Part shown: one piece after another, positions 52,301 through 63,788 of the stretch
Position numbering within the stretch: position 1 is the first letter of the stretch
Layout: each line of letters starts with the position of its first letter
Origin: Lates calcarifer
Lineage: Eukaryota; Chordata; Actinopteri; Centropomidae
Assembly (NCBI RefSeq): GCF_001640805.2
Contig: NC_066837.1
Location: forward strand, 16,414,501 to 16,478,500
DNA length: 64,000 nucleotides
Direction of reading: 5' to 3'
Translations under genes and position numbers: made by a program
Notes under the pieces: model-generated
What the model was told of the DNA's origin: nothing
The model's input: only the letters and a program-made list of their open reading frames with translations
Database searches by the model: none

Positions 52301-54202
52301 TATTTTTCTGCTCACTCCTACCCTTTTGTGTTCCCATTTAACACCTACAGAGGCGTGCAGGGGAAAAACTAAATGTCTTGTAGTCAGCTTATTAGTTTGT
52401 AAATGTCAGAAAAAGGTTCCCTCATGTATTATATGAATTACATTTCCAGTGGAAGCGCAGGCCATCAAACGGCTTGAAAATATTCAGGATTTGAATGTCA
52501 GTGTATATATATTTTAATATAATTTTTTATATATTCCTGTTGAAGATATCTACATATTTCCACAGTTACATTTTCATTTACTTGGTGTCTATAAAACGTT
52601 TTAGACACAGGTCTGTGTAGTTTAGTACTTCTTCAGGTAGAATGTGAACCCTGGGGGAGATTCAGCTTCGTCTGTTAAAATGGATTTAAAATAAGGAACA
52701 AGCAGGGTGAGACTCTGTGATTATGTATGATGTTTATCGTGTAGACACTGTGGTTCATTTCCATATGGGTCTACAGTATTTTGTGAATGCCAGGCTTGCG
52801 TTTATCATCCTGATGCAGAAATCTGACTGTCTTGGACAGTGGGAATCTTCACCAACAAACCCAGGCCCCTGTCCACCTTTCAGTTCATTCTATTTCACAC
52901 AAATCAGAATAAAGTACATGTAAAAATAAATGGGTGAAAATGTGACACCCTTGATAAGCTTCAGAAGCATGTGAATAGGATCCCAGACACATGCTGGTTA
53001 CACACACTCGACATCTGGCAAAAACTTCTCATCGTCTAATGTGAGGAGATTGACTGAATAATCTCCTGGAAGCTTTCGAAACCTCATCTACACAAGCCAA
53101 TGTTTTATTTCACTTTTCTATTGCTTGAAAACATGTCACTATTGGAGTGTGACTGCTGCTGAAGAGATGAAGATGTCTCCTCCCAGTTGTCTGGGGCTCA
53201 GAGTGCACTGCGCCGCTGTCTACATCACTTCTTAATGTCCCATCATCGAAGGAGTCATTTTATGTGCATAATGAACCGGCAAGTGTGTGAAAACAGCCTG
53301 AAAGCACAAGTAAGAGGTATGCTTTTGCTGCTCTGCAAGACATATTTACGCACGACCAAAAAAGATATTTCATTTTTATATGAAAAAGCAGCACAGCAGT
53401 AACTGCTGTGGCCACTATAATGAAGTTGAGACACCTAGGTGATCTGTTAAACTAAAACGAATCAGTTTGAAGCAGCCTGCAGGGAAGATATATGAGGAGT
53501 AAAGAGAGTAGGAAAGGTGACACATCTGAAGCAGCTTAGGGTGTTAAAAATTCATGTGACAATGAATGATTTTAAAGACTTTAACTCCTCTTTGTGCACA
53601 GTTTAGAGTTTGGAGAGGTAGAGGAGGGTGGGACCTGGAGCAGTTTGGTTCGTCTGGACATTTCACAGAGAGAAATTTTTTTTTTTTTTTTTTGAAACTT
53701 TATGGGTGGGGCTTGGCGAAGGGAAAGAGGGGGAATGGAGAGGGAAAACAGAGTGATGTGTGTGCTGTGAATTCAAAGCTGGGTGGGTCTACACTGTTTC
53801 ACATTTCCTAAATAACTCCCGGTCCGTGCGTTAAAGCGCTTTCAGGTAACGTTTATCCACGTTGTTTACATTTTTATAAAGTTATACTTCTAGGACCATA
53901 CTCTGTGAAACTCTCTTACGCATGACTTATATGTTATTTTCTTTTTTAAAAGTTTGTTCTGTAGAGTCCTGAAAAGTGCACTCAGGCGTAGTTTAGATTT
54001 TCAGCAGGGCTTTGAAGAAGGATATGATCGGTTATCACTGAGCGCAAAAAAAAGTATTAAGAGGACGCACGACTCCAATCTCTGTAGCTTCGCATACAGT
54101 TGAGCGGTCACTAGTGTTTATATTTAGGCGTGTAAGTTAGAGGTGTGTTTATTGTTATTTTCTGTCGTCGTATTCTCGCGCTCTTTTCAAAGTCGTACAG
54201 GG

Positions 54203-54242
<40 letters not shown>

Positions 54243-54739
54243 TGACGGAGCGGCACCCATTTGGGAATGCCCTAACACCGTCTAAACAAATGCGCCTTTC
54301 TTGTCGACAGAAGCAGCGAGGCCATGAAAAAGGACTCGATAGGCTAACGGATAAGGATTTTATGGGGCGCTGCTAATTCATGACAATTTATTTGAGCTGT
54401 GTGATTGCCTAGAAAACATGTTTTAAAGATAAAACACTGACGTCTAAGTAGGAACTAGTGATGTGTTTGACATCAAATGTGGCTTTTTCAAAAATGTGTC
54501 TTCAAGATTTCTGGGGCGACTTTGGACTTGCGTGCAACAGCTTTCCTCTCCAAGTTACTTTTTTTCTGTCTGTTTGAGACAGTGTTTATTGAGGACAGAT
54601 GTGTGTATGTCTCTCTCTGTGGTGTGTGTGTGTGTGTGTGAACTGATGCTTCCTCATGCCTTTGTTATGTAAGTCCGTGAATGGAAAATAAATAATGATG
54701 CGCCATTTGCTCCCTGTTATCAGTTTTCAGAAGGCCACA
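49331..54739. other. Intergenic region between the divergent ZP and EMP-like genes
   Basis: 5.4 kb of unique-looking AT-rich DNA without recognised exons, apart from the acceptor just before the EMP-like start. The right third (about 53560-54700) is the likely 5'UTR and promoter region of the EMP-like gene. A candidate non-coding exon end is CTTTCAG|GTAACG near 53844, and a (TG)n tract lies at 54205-54240. Confidence 0.5.
54205..54240. repeat. (TG)n microsatellite
   Basis: 18 uninterrupted TG dinucleotides, about 500 nt upstream of the EMP-like start codon. Confidence 0.95.
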
Positions 54740-57536
54740 ATGTTGATGCTGGCTGGAATCGTCGTTCTGCACATTACCACCATCATCCTGCTTCTGGTGG
54801 CCACCATCGATAATGTGAGTGCATTTCTCTTGTTTTCTCATTTAATCACCTGGGCTGAGAGGAAGAACAGAGGCTTTCATGTCAGTTTAGAAATGACAGC
54901 TATAGATTCTCATCCTCTTTTCCAGATGCAAAGTCTAATGTCAGAATACATTGTGTGGGGTGTTATGCCACCCACAGTGTACAGTAAATGCACAAGTTCA
55001 AACATTTGTTGATGCATTAAATCTGCAAAACTTTTACTAAATATTATTTACATGTGATTCAGTCTTTGTATGTGTCTTGATGTCCTCTATATCTGTGTTA
55101 ATCCTGATCATCCTCTGTCTTCAGGCCTGGTGGGTCACTGACACAGTGTCAACTGACCTGTGGGGCAGGTGGGAGATGAAAGGCTCAGTCTGGCATTACA
55201 CCAACCTGAAAGACTACCCTGAGGGTAAACCCTTACTCCTGTCACAGTAGTGTTCATATGTTTACTTGAGCTGACAAGAGCTTCCATATGTTAGTATGTA
55301 GAAACAGAGAGGATGTTAAACTGTAACTGGTCAGAAATGACCAGAAATCAGATAATGTCATAATGAAATTGTTGATATGGATATATAACATGTTCATTAG
55401 TTGTTAGCAGTAATTTTATGAATGTTGGTAGAGCAGGGGTAATGTATATCAAATTTAAACTTCATCTCAAAGTGAACATGATCATTTATCTGTGTTAATG
55501 TTGATCCTTCACTGACTGTTTGTCTGTGTTCTGCTGTTGCAGACTATCTCCAGACAGTGCAGGCTACCTCAGTGTTGGCCTGTATTTTTGCCATCCTGGC
55601 CTTGTTTGTGTTTGTGGCCCAGCTGTTCACCCTGCCCAAAGGCCAGAGGTTCACCTTCACTGGCATTTTACAGCTAATCGCCTGTAAGTAACCTGGAGTC
55701 AAATGTCTGACCTACAGCTGCGAGAAATATTGATTTATTTGCTTGTTTCTCATAGTTGAGATTTTTACATTCATAAGGAGGATGTGAGCTAAAACTCTTA
55801 CTATAAGGGTCAGTTAGTGGTGATTTTAGATTTGTATTTGATAGGATTGAATTTAACACTTCTCAGCTTCCAACCTAACAGAGTGTTTAGTGTTTTATGA
55901 AGGAGGAATCACGGTGGAGGTTTTAAACAGAGAGAAAAAGGTGAGTTTACAAATGAAATCAGCTTAGTGTGGATGTACTCTAAGTCTGTTATTTTTCACT
56001 CTTGTGCCATCGAGTTTCAAGAGTCTGCAGGTCTTCAGTGCAGCCAAAAACTGGTTAAACTAGTCAGGTTTCAGATGGTAAGGTCAGATAAATCTCAGGC
56101 TTTCATGGCACATGATCGTAAATCTCTGCAGTAGAACGAACTGTAACTGTCCATGTCTAAGGATTAATCTTAGGTGAATCTGATGGTTGAACATTCTCAA
56201 ACTTCAGCCACTGTATTAAATGTCACACTGAGATGGCATTTTCAGAACATATTGTTCTTATAAATGTAGTGGGGTTTTTTGGTAGTATTTGCAGGTTGAA
56301 ACAGGATATTGATGTGGATTATGAATATCATTCAAATGTGTCTGAAACCAAAACAATATAAAATATTTGCAAAGGAGGGAGGCTGTTTTACACAGCAGGG
56401 GAGGAGGAGTTATTGTTCAAAAATCTTTGCAGATGCAGTCTGGAGTTGTTGTTTTTGTTTTGTTTTTTTTGTTTTTGTTTTTTTTGCTTTATTTTGTTTT
56501 TTTGTAAATGTGCTAATAAGGGTTGATGATTTCATTATCAGCTAATTTGCTGATTATTTTCTTAATGAATCAATTAATGTGCTGTCAATTAAAATAATCC
56601 TAAAATTGTGAAAAAATGGCCATCAAAATTTCTTAAAGATCAGGCTGACATGTTTAAACAGCTTGTTTTTTCCAAACTCCAAAACTCAGAGGTATTGAGA
56701 TCACCATCGTAGAAGACTAACAGAAACAGCAAATGTTCACATTTCAAAAACCGGGACAAGGCCAAAAATGTCATCTTTAGATCACAAATGTTGTTGTTGT
56801 TGTTGTTGTTGATCAGCTGACTGATAAATCAAATTGACTAATTGTTTCAGCACTAGTGCTGATTACTGATCGACAACATGGGCAGATTATTGTAAAACAT
56901 ATTCTCTTTTGACCGGCAGTATTCACTAGAGAGCTGAAAAATCAGATGGTGAAGTTATGTCACATTCATGTTTTATTAGTACATTATTTTATATTTAAAA
57001 CAATGTTATTAAGTGTTTTAGTTATCCTGTGAGGGATTTCAGGAAAACTGAATAATATCTTCGTGTGAGAATTTTTTCACATTACAATTAAATAAAGTGG
57101 ATTAATTATGGCTTATCAATGACACTGTTAATGGTACATGAGAAACATACATGGAGCAGAAGTAATGGGATTTTGACTTGTATTGTTGTGAGTTTATATC
57201 ATCTGAAAATTAGTAAGGTGAAACAGTCATGTTTCTCATTTCAATGTGATGTGCAGTGGAACCGTTTGGTGCATCGTCCTTGTTCGTGAGCCTTATCTTA
57301 TAATGGGAAAAGTAATTACTTCTTAATTGCCTTGTCTGGGTGTGCATGACAGTATTCTCCTCTTCTGTCCTGCAGGCCTGTGTGTAATGATAGCAGCCTC
57401 GATCTACACGGCTGAGCTTCACAGCACTGACGAACAGGGAGGGTACGGACACTCCTATGTCCTGGCCTGGATCTCCTTTGTTTTCACCTTCCTCTTAGCA
57501 ATCACCTACCTCGTCCTGCGGAAGAAGAGTGAGTGA
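54740..57536 (+). CDS. EMP/PMP22-family tetraspan membrane protein, complete
   Basis: Four coding exons, 54740-54814, 55125-55224, 55543-55683 and 57376-57536, give 158 residues; phases match and all introns are GT-AG. Four hydrophobic segments fit the family topology: about 3-22 (LMLAGIVVLH...), 64-84 (SVLACIFAILALFVFVAQLF), 96-117 (TGILQLIACLCVMIAASIYT) and 131-153 (YVLAWISFVFTFLLAITYLV), ending LRKKSE. Diagnostic stretches are TIDNAWWV at exon 1/2, LQTVQAT, QLFTLPKGQRF, LCVMIAASIYT and GYGHSYVLAW. The last two favour EMP2, while QLFTL.KG.RF also fits PMP22. The family shapes membrane microdomains, cell adhesion and integrin traffic. The first extracellular loop keeps the W and LW of the W-x-LW-C-C signature but has no cysteine and no NxS/T site. 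The start follows a splice acceptor at 54729-54730, so the 5'UTR is split. I am sure of the family, not of the member. Confidence 0.9.
54815..55124 (+). other. EMP-like gene intron 1
   Basis: 310-nt GT-AG intron between TIDN and AWWV, the conserved family position. Read-through of the donor would give a truncated product; nothing else is seen. Confidence 0.8.
55684..57375 (+). other. EMP-like gene intron 3
   Basis: 1.7-kb intron containing a T-rich tract with GTTTTT repeats at 56445-56505 and a repeat copy at 56527-56880, including a short (GTT)n. No coding sequence. Confidence 0.7.
56527..56880 (+). repeat. Dispersed repeat, third copy of the 32100 family
   Basis: Starts GATTTCATTATCAGCTAATT, TGCTGATTATTTTCTTAATG and runs through AAAACCGGGACAAGGCC to CTAATTGTTTCAGCACTAGT, the reverse of the opening block. 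It therefore looks complete, with inverted ends. Confidence 0.6.
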
Positions 57537-58059
57537 GAGGATACGAGGAATGAGGGCAGGACTAAGATCATATTTCTTTGAATATGGGAAATTGTTAAAA
57601 AATGGGATTTACTTTTTTAAATTTGTTTAAAAAATGAAAATAATAATTAAAAAAAACCCTTAAGATGGTTGATCTACATCTGCAGCTAGGAATGTGGGGG
57701 ACTTGTATTCAGTCACTACCAAGAGCCATTTGTTTATATTTTGAAGATTATGAATGGAAATAGAACTCATGCTAACTTTACATGAAGGGCTTTATATGAA
57801 CACTTTCCCTCATAGATTTCTATTTGATTTAAGTGAGAAGAGGGTAGGGCAGTATTTTATTAATGAATAGGTATGGGGTACAAAATGAATCCAAAACAGT
57901 TGTAATTAGGAGGATGCAACGCTAAAAGTTTTAATTTCATGGCATTATGGCCATAAAATTATGAATAAATGAATTATTTCCATTGTCTTATAAATGTAGT
58001 TTCATATAAGTTTGAATATCTCAGTCCACACCCAATAGTTTGACATTTTAATAAATACA

Positions 58060-58520
58060 CTTACTCGCTCTCTTGGCCAGTATGATGAGAAGATCGATAC
58101 CACTCTCAACACAATCTGTGTGTTCAAGTATGAAGCTACAGCCAGCAGGTTAGCTTAGCTAAGCACATAGACTGGGGAAACAAGTAGCCTAGCTCTGTCC
58201 CACAGAGCATAGTCTGCTTACACACACCTCTAAAGCTCTCTAATTAACATGGAAGTGTACAAATTGTGTTTTTATGGGGGGTTGTTATGAGCAGCACCAT
58301 TAATGCTGTTTTTGTACTGGAGCAGGTAGGTAGTTTAGTTTGCCTCAGACAGAGCCAGGCTGGGTGTTAGCCCCGTTTTCAGTCTCTTTGCTAAGCTGAA
58401 CAAACCTGCTAGCTGTAGCTTCATATTTACTGTACAGAGAGTGGTATTGATTGTATGATCTAACATCCAACAAGAACATGAACAAGTGTATATTCCAAAA
58501 TGTCAAACTACTGCTTTTAG
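58060..58520. mobile_element. Inverted-repeat (MITE-like) element, copy C
   Basis: The left arm GATGAGAAGATCGATACCAC, TCTCAACAC is mirrored by GAGAGTGGTATTGATTGTAT, GATCTAACATCCAACAAGAA on the right. Inner blocks GGTTAGCTTAGCTAAGCACA and TCTCTTTGCTAAGCTGAAC face each other. Same family as copies A and B. Confidence 0.7.
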
Positions 58521-59083
58521 AATCTAACAGACTTACTGGTGTGAGAGGGGTTACACCCTCATTAAAAGCCCCTTTGAGATGTAGTAGTTGAGTATATTCT
58601 GTGAGATGAAAGTACTTATCATCCTGTATAATCATGTCGTGAGGCTGACAGCTACTACTGCAGGTTTCCAGAGTCGAGGAGTGAAGAGGATACTGTATCT
58701 GAGAAGGTACGGCATGTTGGCGAAACTACAGCATTCCTGTTGCAGAACTTGAACAATCAGGAAAGACAAGTCTTAATTTACAGTACAGGTAGTTTTAATC
58801 ATGTATCATTATTTTACAATTGAAGTATAGTATATCCTTTTTTTTATCTATGTACATTGTAACCATTATATTTTTGTAACATTTTGTATGGAGTGTTTTT
58901 TTTAATCAGGTTTGATTTTGTGTCTGTAGTTGGCTGCTATCCTAAGAAAAGTACATGCAATTTGTACAAGTGAACATAAAGTGAACCAGGGAGGGAGGAC
59001 AATGGTGTTTCATTTCACCATTTCATCAGGACTATACAAAAGAAGGTTTTGTTTGTAATTACATTGGAATAAAAGCCATATCA

Positions 59084-59089
59084 TTTATT
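59084..59089 (-). terminator. Candidate poly(A) signal of f8a
   Basis: Minus-strand AATAAA (TTTATT on plus), the first in a plausible position, 430 nt downstream of the f8a stop. The region also holds AATAAA on the plus strand, as expected between convergent genes. Confidence 0.4.
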
Positions 59090-59518
59090 AATAAAAACAA
59101 ACTATAACACAAGGCTTTCATGTATCATCTATTAAACTGCTGTAAATACAACACAATCCATAACAGCCACTATTACATAATAAATATGTATGAACTGGTC
59201 CAGTTTTGTAGCGTTCACTCAAGAGCACACAAGATCAAACAAATCATTTAAATTTAGTCTTTAGTTAGCATCCTGGCAGACATCTTCATATCAACATACA
59301 GTGCTAGACAATGATATTAGATTTTCACAGATTTCTAAATCTTTTCTTAATAAGGGGAAAGATTTCTATTGCGTGCGTTTGTCTGAGTACATGTTACAAC
59401 ACTGAAGTTTTGAAAAAACAACATGTCTTCAGGCCTTACAACAGACCCAGTCAGAAACAGGAATGTTCCATTATATAAAGTATCATCCCCAGAGGAAGTG
59501 AGTAAAAATTGAACTGTA

Positions 59519-62500
59519 CTAAATGCCTTGGCCAGACGGCGTGATGCGCTCCTGAACCACCAGGTGGAGGAGGTGATTCTGCTCAGCCGTTAGAAGCGGC
59601 CTGAGGAGGCAAAAAAACCCCACAAACACATGATAAATACACCAAATTAAGACTGAGAAGCAATGAAAGTGCAGCTCAACCTTCATCACATGATGGAAAT
59701 AAACATTTTCAAATGCTTACCAAAGCTCAGTCTGAAGAGACTTGAGGGACTCTGTGTCTTTCTCCTGACACGCCATCTGTGAAACAGATTTGCTGGTAAA
59801 ACACTGCACAAATAAAACCATAACTGCAGATTCAGATGACCTTGACAAGCTCTTAGAGTCTTGTCAGTGTTTGTTTATGCTCTCTTATTGCTATTTCAAC
59901 AACATGGATAGGGTCTGCTCATCCAGAACAAGTTGCTGTACAGAATCTTTTTTTTATTACAGGGATTAAAGTCATGAATAAACATCAGTCAGGATCTATT
60001 AATATCAGTCGCCTCACACCAACAGAAACAGGAAAAAGTCTCATAACACAGGCACCACTGCATTTCATTCCACCGGTAAAGGAGGACAAACTCAAGCACA
60101 TTTATCACTGTTGTGCACGAAGGCTATGAAGACCATCATTTTTCCTGTATGAGGCAGGAAGGATCAGGAAATCCTGTGAATTGTACAAGTATGTGGATGA
60201 TGAAACTCACCACGACTGACTGCAGGAGCAGGAAAACATTCTCTGGCAGGAAGGTCACTGAAGGAGAGGACCAGAACCATGTTTACACAACTTCAAACAA
60301 ATGTCACTCTCTGGGATTTATAATACATTTTTTGAGCTGCCAGTCAACAGAGATTATGTATATACAATTCATACTTTTTTTTTTTCTCTAAAACAGTTCA
60401 ATCCTGAGGTGAGTTTACCTTGGCTGTGAGGGTCAAAGGACTCCCATGCATACCTCTCCAGGGTCTGTGCATGTTCTGGTAACAACTTCTGAGGTGGAGG
60501 CTGCAAAGGAAAACAGCAAAGCAGGACCATTTAAGTCTTGCTGCACAAACAATCCCAACATTTTCAAGACTTACACTAAGTGTTGTACTGATGTGGGGTG
60601 AATAGTGAATATAGTGATACAGTATGAATACTCTTGGCATAGGTAATGCAATATTTTCTGTTGTGTTGCTGATGTAGAGGTGCTCTCTTCTTTTAATGCT
60701 TAAAATGTAGCTGTTCTCCTTTCTGGCAGCTCATCCTTTGACCAGCTGATGGATGTTTGACACAGACACATTGGCAAGGGTTTTACTATGTAGGAGTTTA
60801 ATTTCTACTTCAGTTATACAGGTATTGTGATGTTGATGGTTTTCTTCCAACATCTTGTCTATGTGTATAGAATTGATGTATTTACCTCAAGCAGCATAAG
60901 CAGTAGTACTCTGGAGATCTCACATTTTGCCACAATGTCCAGAAATGCACCTTAGGAGAATTTTAGGGAAATCAAGACACAGAAGATAAATGAAGAGAGA
61001 ACATTATTGTTATAAAATGTGCCAATGATAGAGCAGAAAGTGAGATGCTAGAATTTTTTTCTTAAATTTGTTTAAACATCCCAGTTTTCATCTTTAGTAT
61101 TAAAAATTTTCTCATTCTAATATTTTATATTTTATTATATTTTTATATTTTGTTTCTTTTACTTTCTGATTAACTGACACGGCTCCAATTTGTAAAATTA
61201 TATCTATCACTGAGGATCCTTTTAACACGTTGTCATCACAAGATGATTTTAAACACATAGAGCCTGTAGATAAATGCACAGTCTCACCAACAGGGGTGCT
61301 GGTGCCTGGCAGTTGCAGCCCTCTCTCCTGACACATCAGCTGCATCTCTGTGAACACTGACAAAGCACCGTCGTAGTCACCTGCAGAAACAAGGGACAGA
61401 AAAATCAAGTCAAAACTATTTTATATGCACATGCAGATTAAAAAAACCCCCACAAACACTGATATCACCAATATAATCAGTACTGAATGGACAGACTGAA
61501 CTCACGGGTGAGAATTTTACAAGTGGCTATTTCTCCCATTGACAGCAGCGCTTCAATCGGCGTCTGCGTCTGCAACTCTGCAGCTCTTTGATAATGAACA
61601 ATGGCCTCTCCGGGTCTGTTCATCTCCTATTGAAGACAGAGGAGGGGCTGAGATTAATGTGTCATTTGAAATATATACACTTCAGGCAAAACATCAAGAT
61701 CATTCATCTATAGAACTTCAGAGCCTGAAGCCCTGATCCAAAGTTTTACCTTGAGTGCGTTGCCAAGTTCTAGACACAAGCTGGCTGCCATCACAGGCTG
61801 GTTCATCTCAATGTACACCTGCAAGCCATTTGTGCATCAGCAATATTTTACTGTCTCTATAGCAATGTGGTCACAATACAGGAATGCACACTAAAATCTA
61901 TTCTGCATACCCTTAACCTGTCCATATATTCCACAAAAATTGCCTACAGGATACAGATACTTCAACATTCACACTGAATGTACTACTATTTTCATTTGCC
62001 AGATGTTTTCTGAGCACAACTGTTGCTTTACGCACTAAAGCTGTCATCAAAAACTGGGAATAATAGCGTACCTTGATTGCAAAGCTATAGCAGTTGAGTG
62101 CGGCCTGAAGGTGCTCATCAAAGCCCGGGGCCTGCAGGGCCCTGTTCTCCTTCTCAGATGAGAGGAAAAGGCGAGCAGCATCGGTTAACGCCAACGCCTC
62201 TCCAGGAGCGTTAAAAAGAGTCTGCTCACACCTGCAGTCAAGATTCAGGATGTGTAACAACAACAAATGCACCACTGCACACATCAACAGTAAACATGTC
62301 ATCACTATGAATGATACAGGCTCCCTCTGGAACAATAGTGACACATCTGTCACCCTGTGGTGGTTTATCATGAGGGACAAGTAGAACTAGAGAGGACTCA
62401 TCACTCACTGGACTACACCTTTATGAGATGATCTAGATGACTGATTATTAAATCTTTAACATGACAATATAGTAGTTTGCTCAGACCAATCAAAGTTTGA

Positions 62501-63788
62501 ACTTGCACTAAACACAAGTCATATTTTCTTTTTCATTTATTGAATTTATGATGAGACTGTTTTTTGTTGTTTTTTTTGATTAATGTTTGCACAAATTACA
62601 TTTGCATGATTAAAAAGGACAATTACTGAGGGAATTTTTTATGAGGTGAAGGTAGGACATCAAGCACACTACATGACCAAACGTATGTGGGAACCTCATC
62701 AGTAAAACAATATGTGATGTGCTGCAACATCTCAAACCAAAACCAGTAGGATTAATAACTTGCTGTAACAGCCTCCACTCTTCTGGGAGATGAGATGTAT
62801 TCAAATGACATATTTTGCTGATTTTGAAGTGAGAGGAAGTAATAACCACCCCTGTAGCACACATACATTAAAAACAAGCATTTCTTCAAATGTTGAGCTG
62901 AGCTTAAAAAACTGAAAAGATCAGGTGCTCTACTAAGTCAGTACTACTGAAAAAACAAACAAAAAAAACAAACAGTCACAGATTGTGACAGTGAGTCAAG
63001 AGGGTGAAGCTGTAAAGAGGCTGGCTTCTACAACAGGATAATGATCCAAAGCATACGTTAAAATCCACTAATAACTATTTCAAGAAACATAAGGTGAAGC
63101 TTTTGGAAAGGCTCTCACAGTCCCCTGGCCTGAACATCATTGAAAATCTGTGGGTACGTCTTAAACATCTGTGTGTACAGGACAGCCTTAAAAATCTCTG
63201 AGGAAGAGCAAGTGAAAAGTCCTAAACCAAGAACAGAAAGACTCTCAGCTGGCTACAGAAAGCACTTACAAGCTGTCATCTGGCAAAGGACTCAATAATG
63301 TGCCCAAACTTCTCTATTTTATAAGTTCATGAAATAAAAAGTGCATATTATAATATTTGAGGATAGTATCATTTTCACGGCTGTTTGCTGCGGGGATTTT
63401 ATTTACTTCTTTAGGTTAAAATAAAAAGCCCAGGAGTAGACAACCCTCTGCATACAGTACATGAGAATAGAGTTTGTGTTTAGTGGGTCGGGTTCTCTCA
63501 CCGAGCCATGGCCAGGTTACAGAAGGCAGCATACTGCAGACAATCTTGCTGTTTTAGCTCCTTGGCTAACTGACCTGAAAGGACAGTATGAGGAGCACAT
63601 GAGAGGCAAACTGACAAGAAACAGTTGTGGTTTGCACATGACAAAAATCCCCAATTAGCACGGTGGAGAAATAGGACAAAGGCAGGACAAGTATCTTAAT
63701 TTCGACGCTTTATTGCAGATTATTGATTGATTGGAACTTACCGAACTGCTCACTTGCCTCCGCTACATTGGGCTTCCGAAGGAAACGT
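59519..63788 (-). CDS. f8a: Factor VIII-associated protein F8A / HAP40 (huntingtin-associated), 5' end outside the window
   Basis: HAP40 is the 40-kDa helical, TPR-like partner that binds between the huntingtin HEAT domains and stabilises it; it also links to Rab5 endosome traffic. Eleven exons are in the window: 63788-63742, 63574-63502, 62231-62072, 61818-61750, 61626-61506, 61380-61288, 60950-60886, 60500-60419, 60257-60211, 59776-59721 and 59600-59519. They give about 298 codons in one frame. Diagnostic stretches: [108 protein letters not shown] and the end SGQGI (human SGQGV). The long proline-rich insert of the human protein is reduced to about a dozen residues ([13 protein letters not shown]). 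The first coding exon (human ..NKLKK) is not between 63789 and 64000 and must lie beyond the window. Confidence 0.95.
62232..63501 (-). other. f8a intron with Tc1-like relic
   Basis: 1.27-kb intron between the exons ending AMAR and beginning CEQT. About half of it (62650-63320) is a decayed Tc1-like transposon on the opposite strand. The rest is unremarkable. Confidence 0.7.
62650..63320 (+). mobile_element. Decayed Tc1/mariner-type transposon with transposase C-terminus
   Basis: On the plus strand at about 63029-63201 the frame reads [16 protein letters not shown], then [33 protein letters not shown] and a stop. These are the D-N-D-P-K-H-T and S-P-x-L-N-x-I-E-N-L-W blocks of Tc1-like DDE transposases, holding the second D and the final E. 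The proximal part (CACACTACATGACCAAACGT, ATGTGGGAACC) resembles the terminal region of such elements. Internal sequence and the upstream transposase are missing, so it is inactive. Confidence 0.75.

Larger units (their letters stand above)
57537..59518. other. Convergent 3' region of the EMP-like gene and f8a
   Basis: Holds the 3'UTRs of both genes. Plus-strand AATAAA candidates for the EMP-like gene are at 57964-57969 and 59068-59073. A minus-strand candidate for f8a (plus TTTATT) is at 59084-59089, 430 nt after its stop. If the distal plus signal is used, the transcripts nearly meet or overlap. An inverted-repeat element occupies about 58060-58520. Confidence 0.5.
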
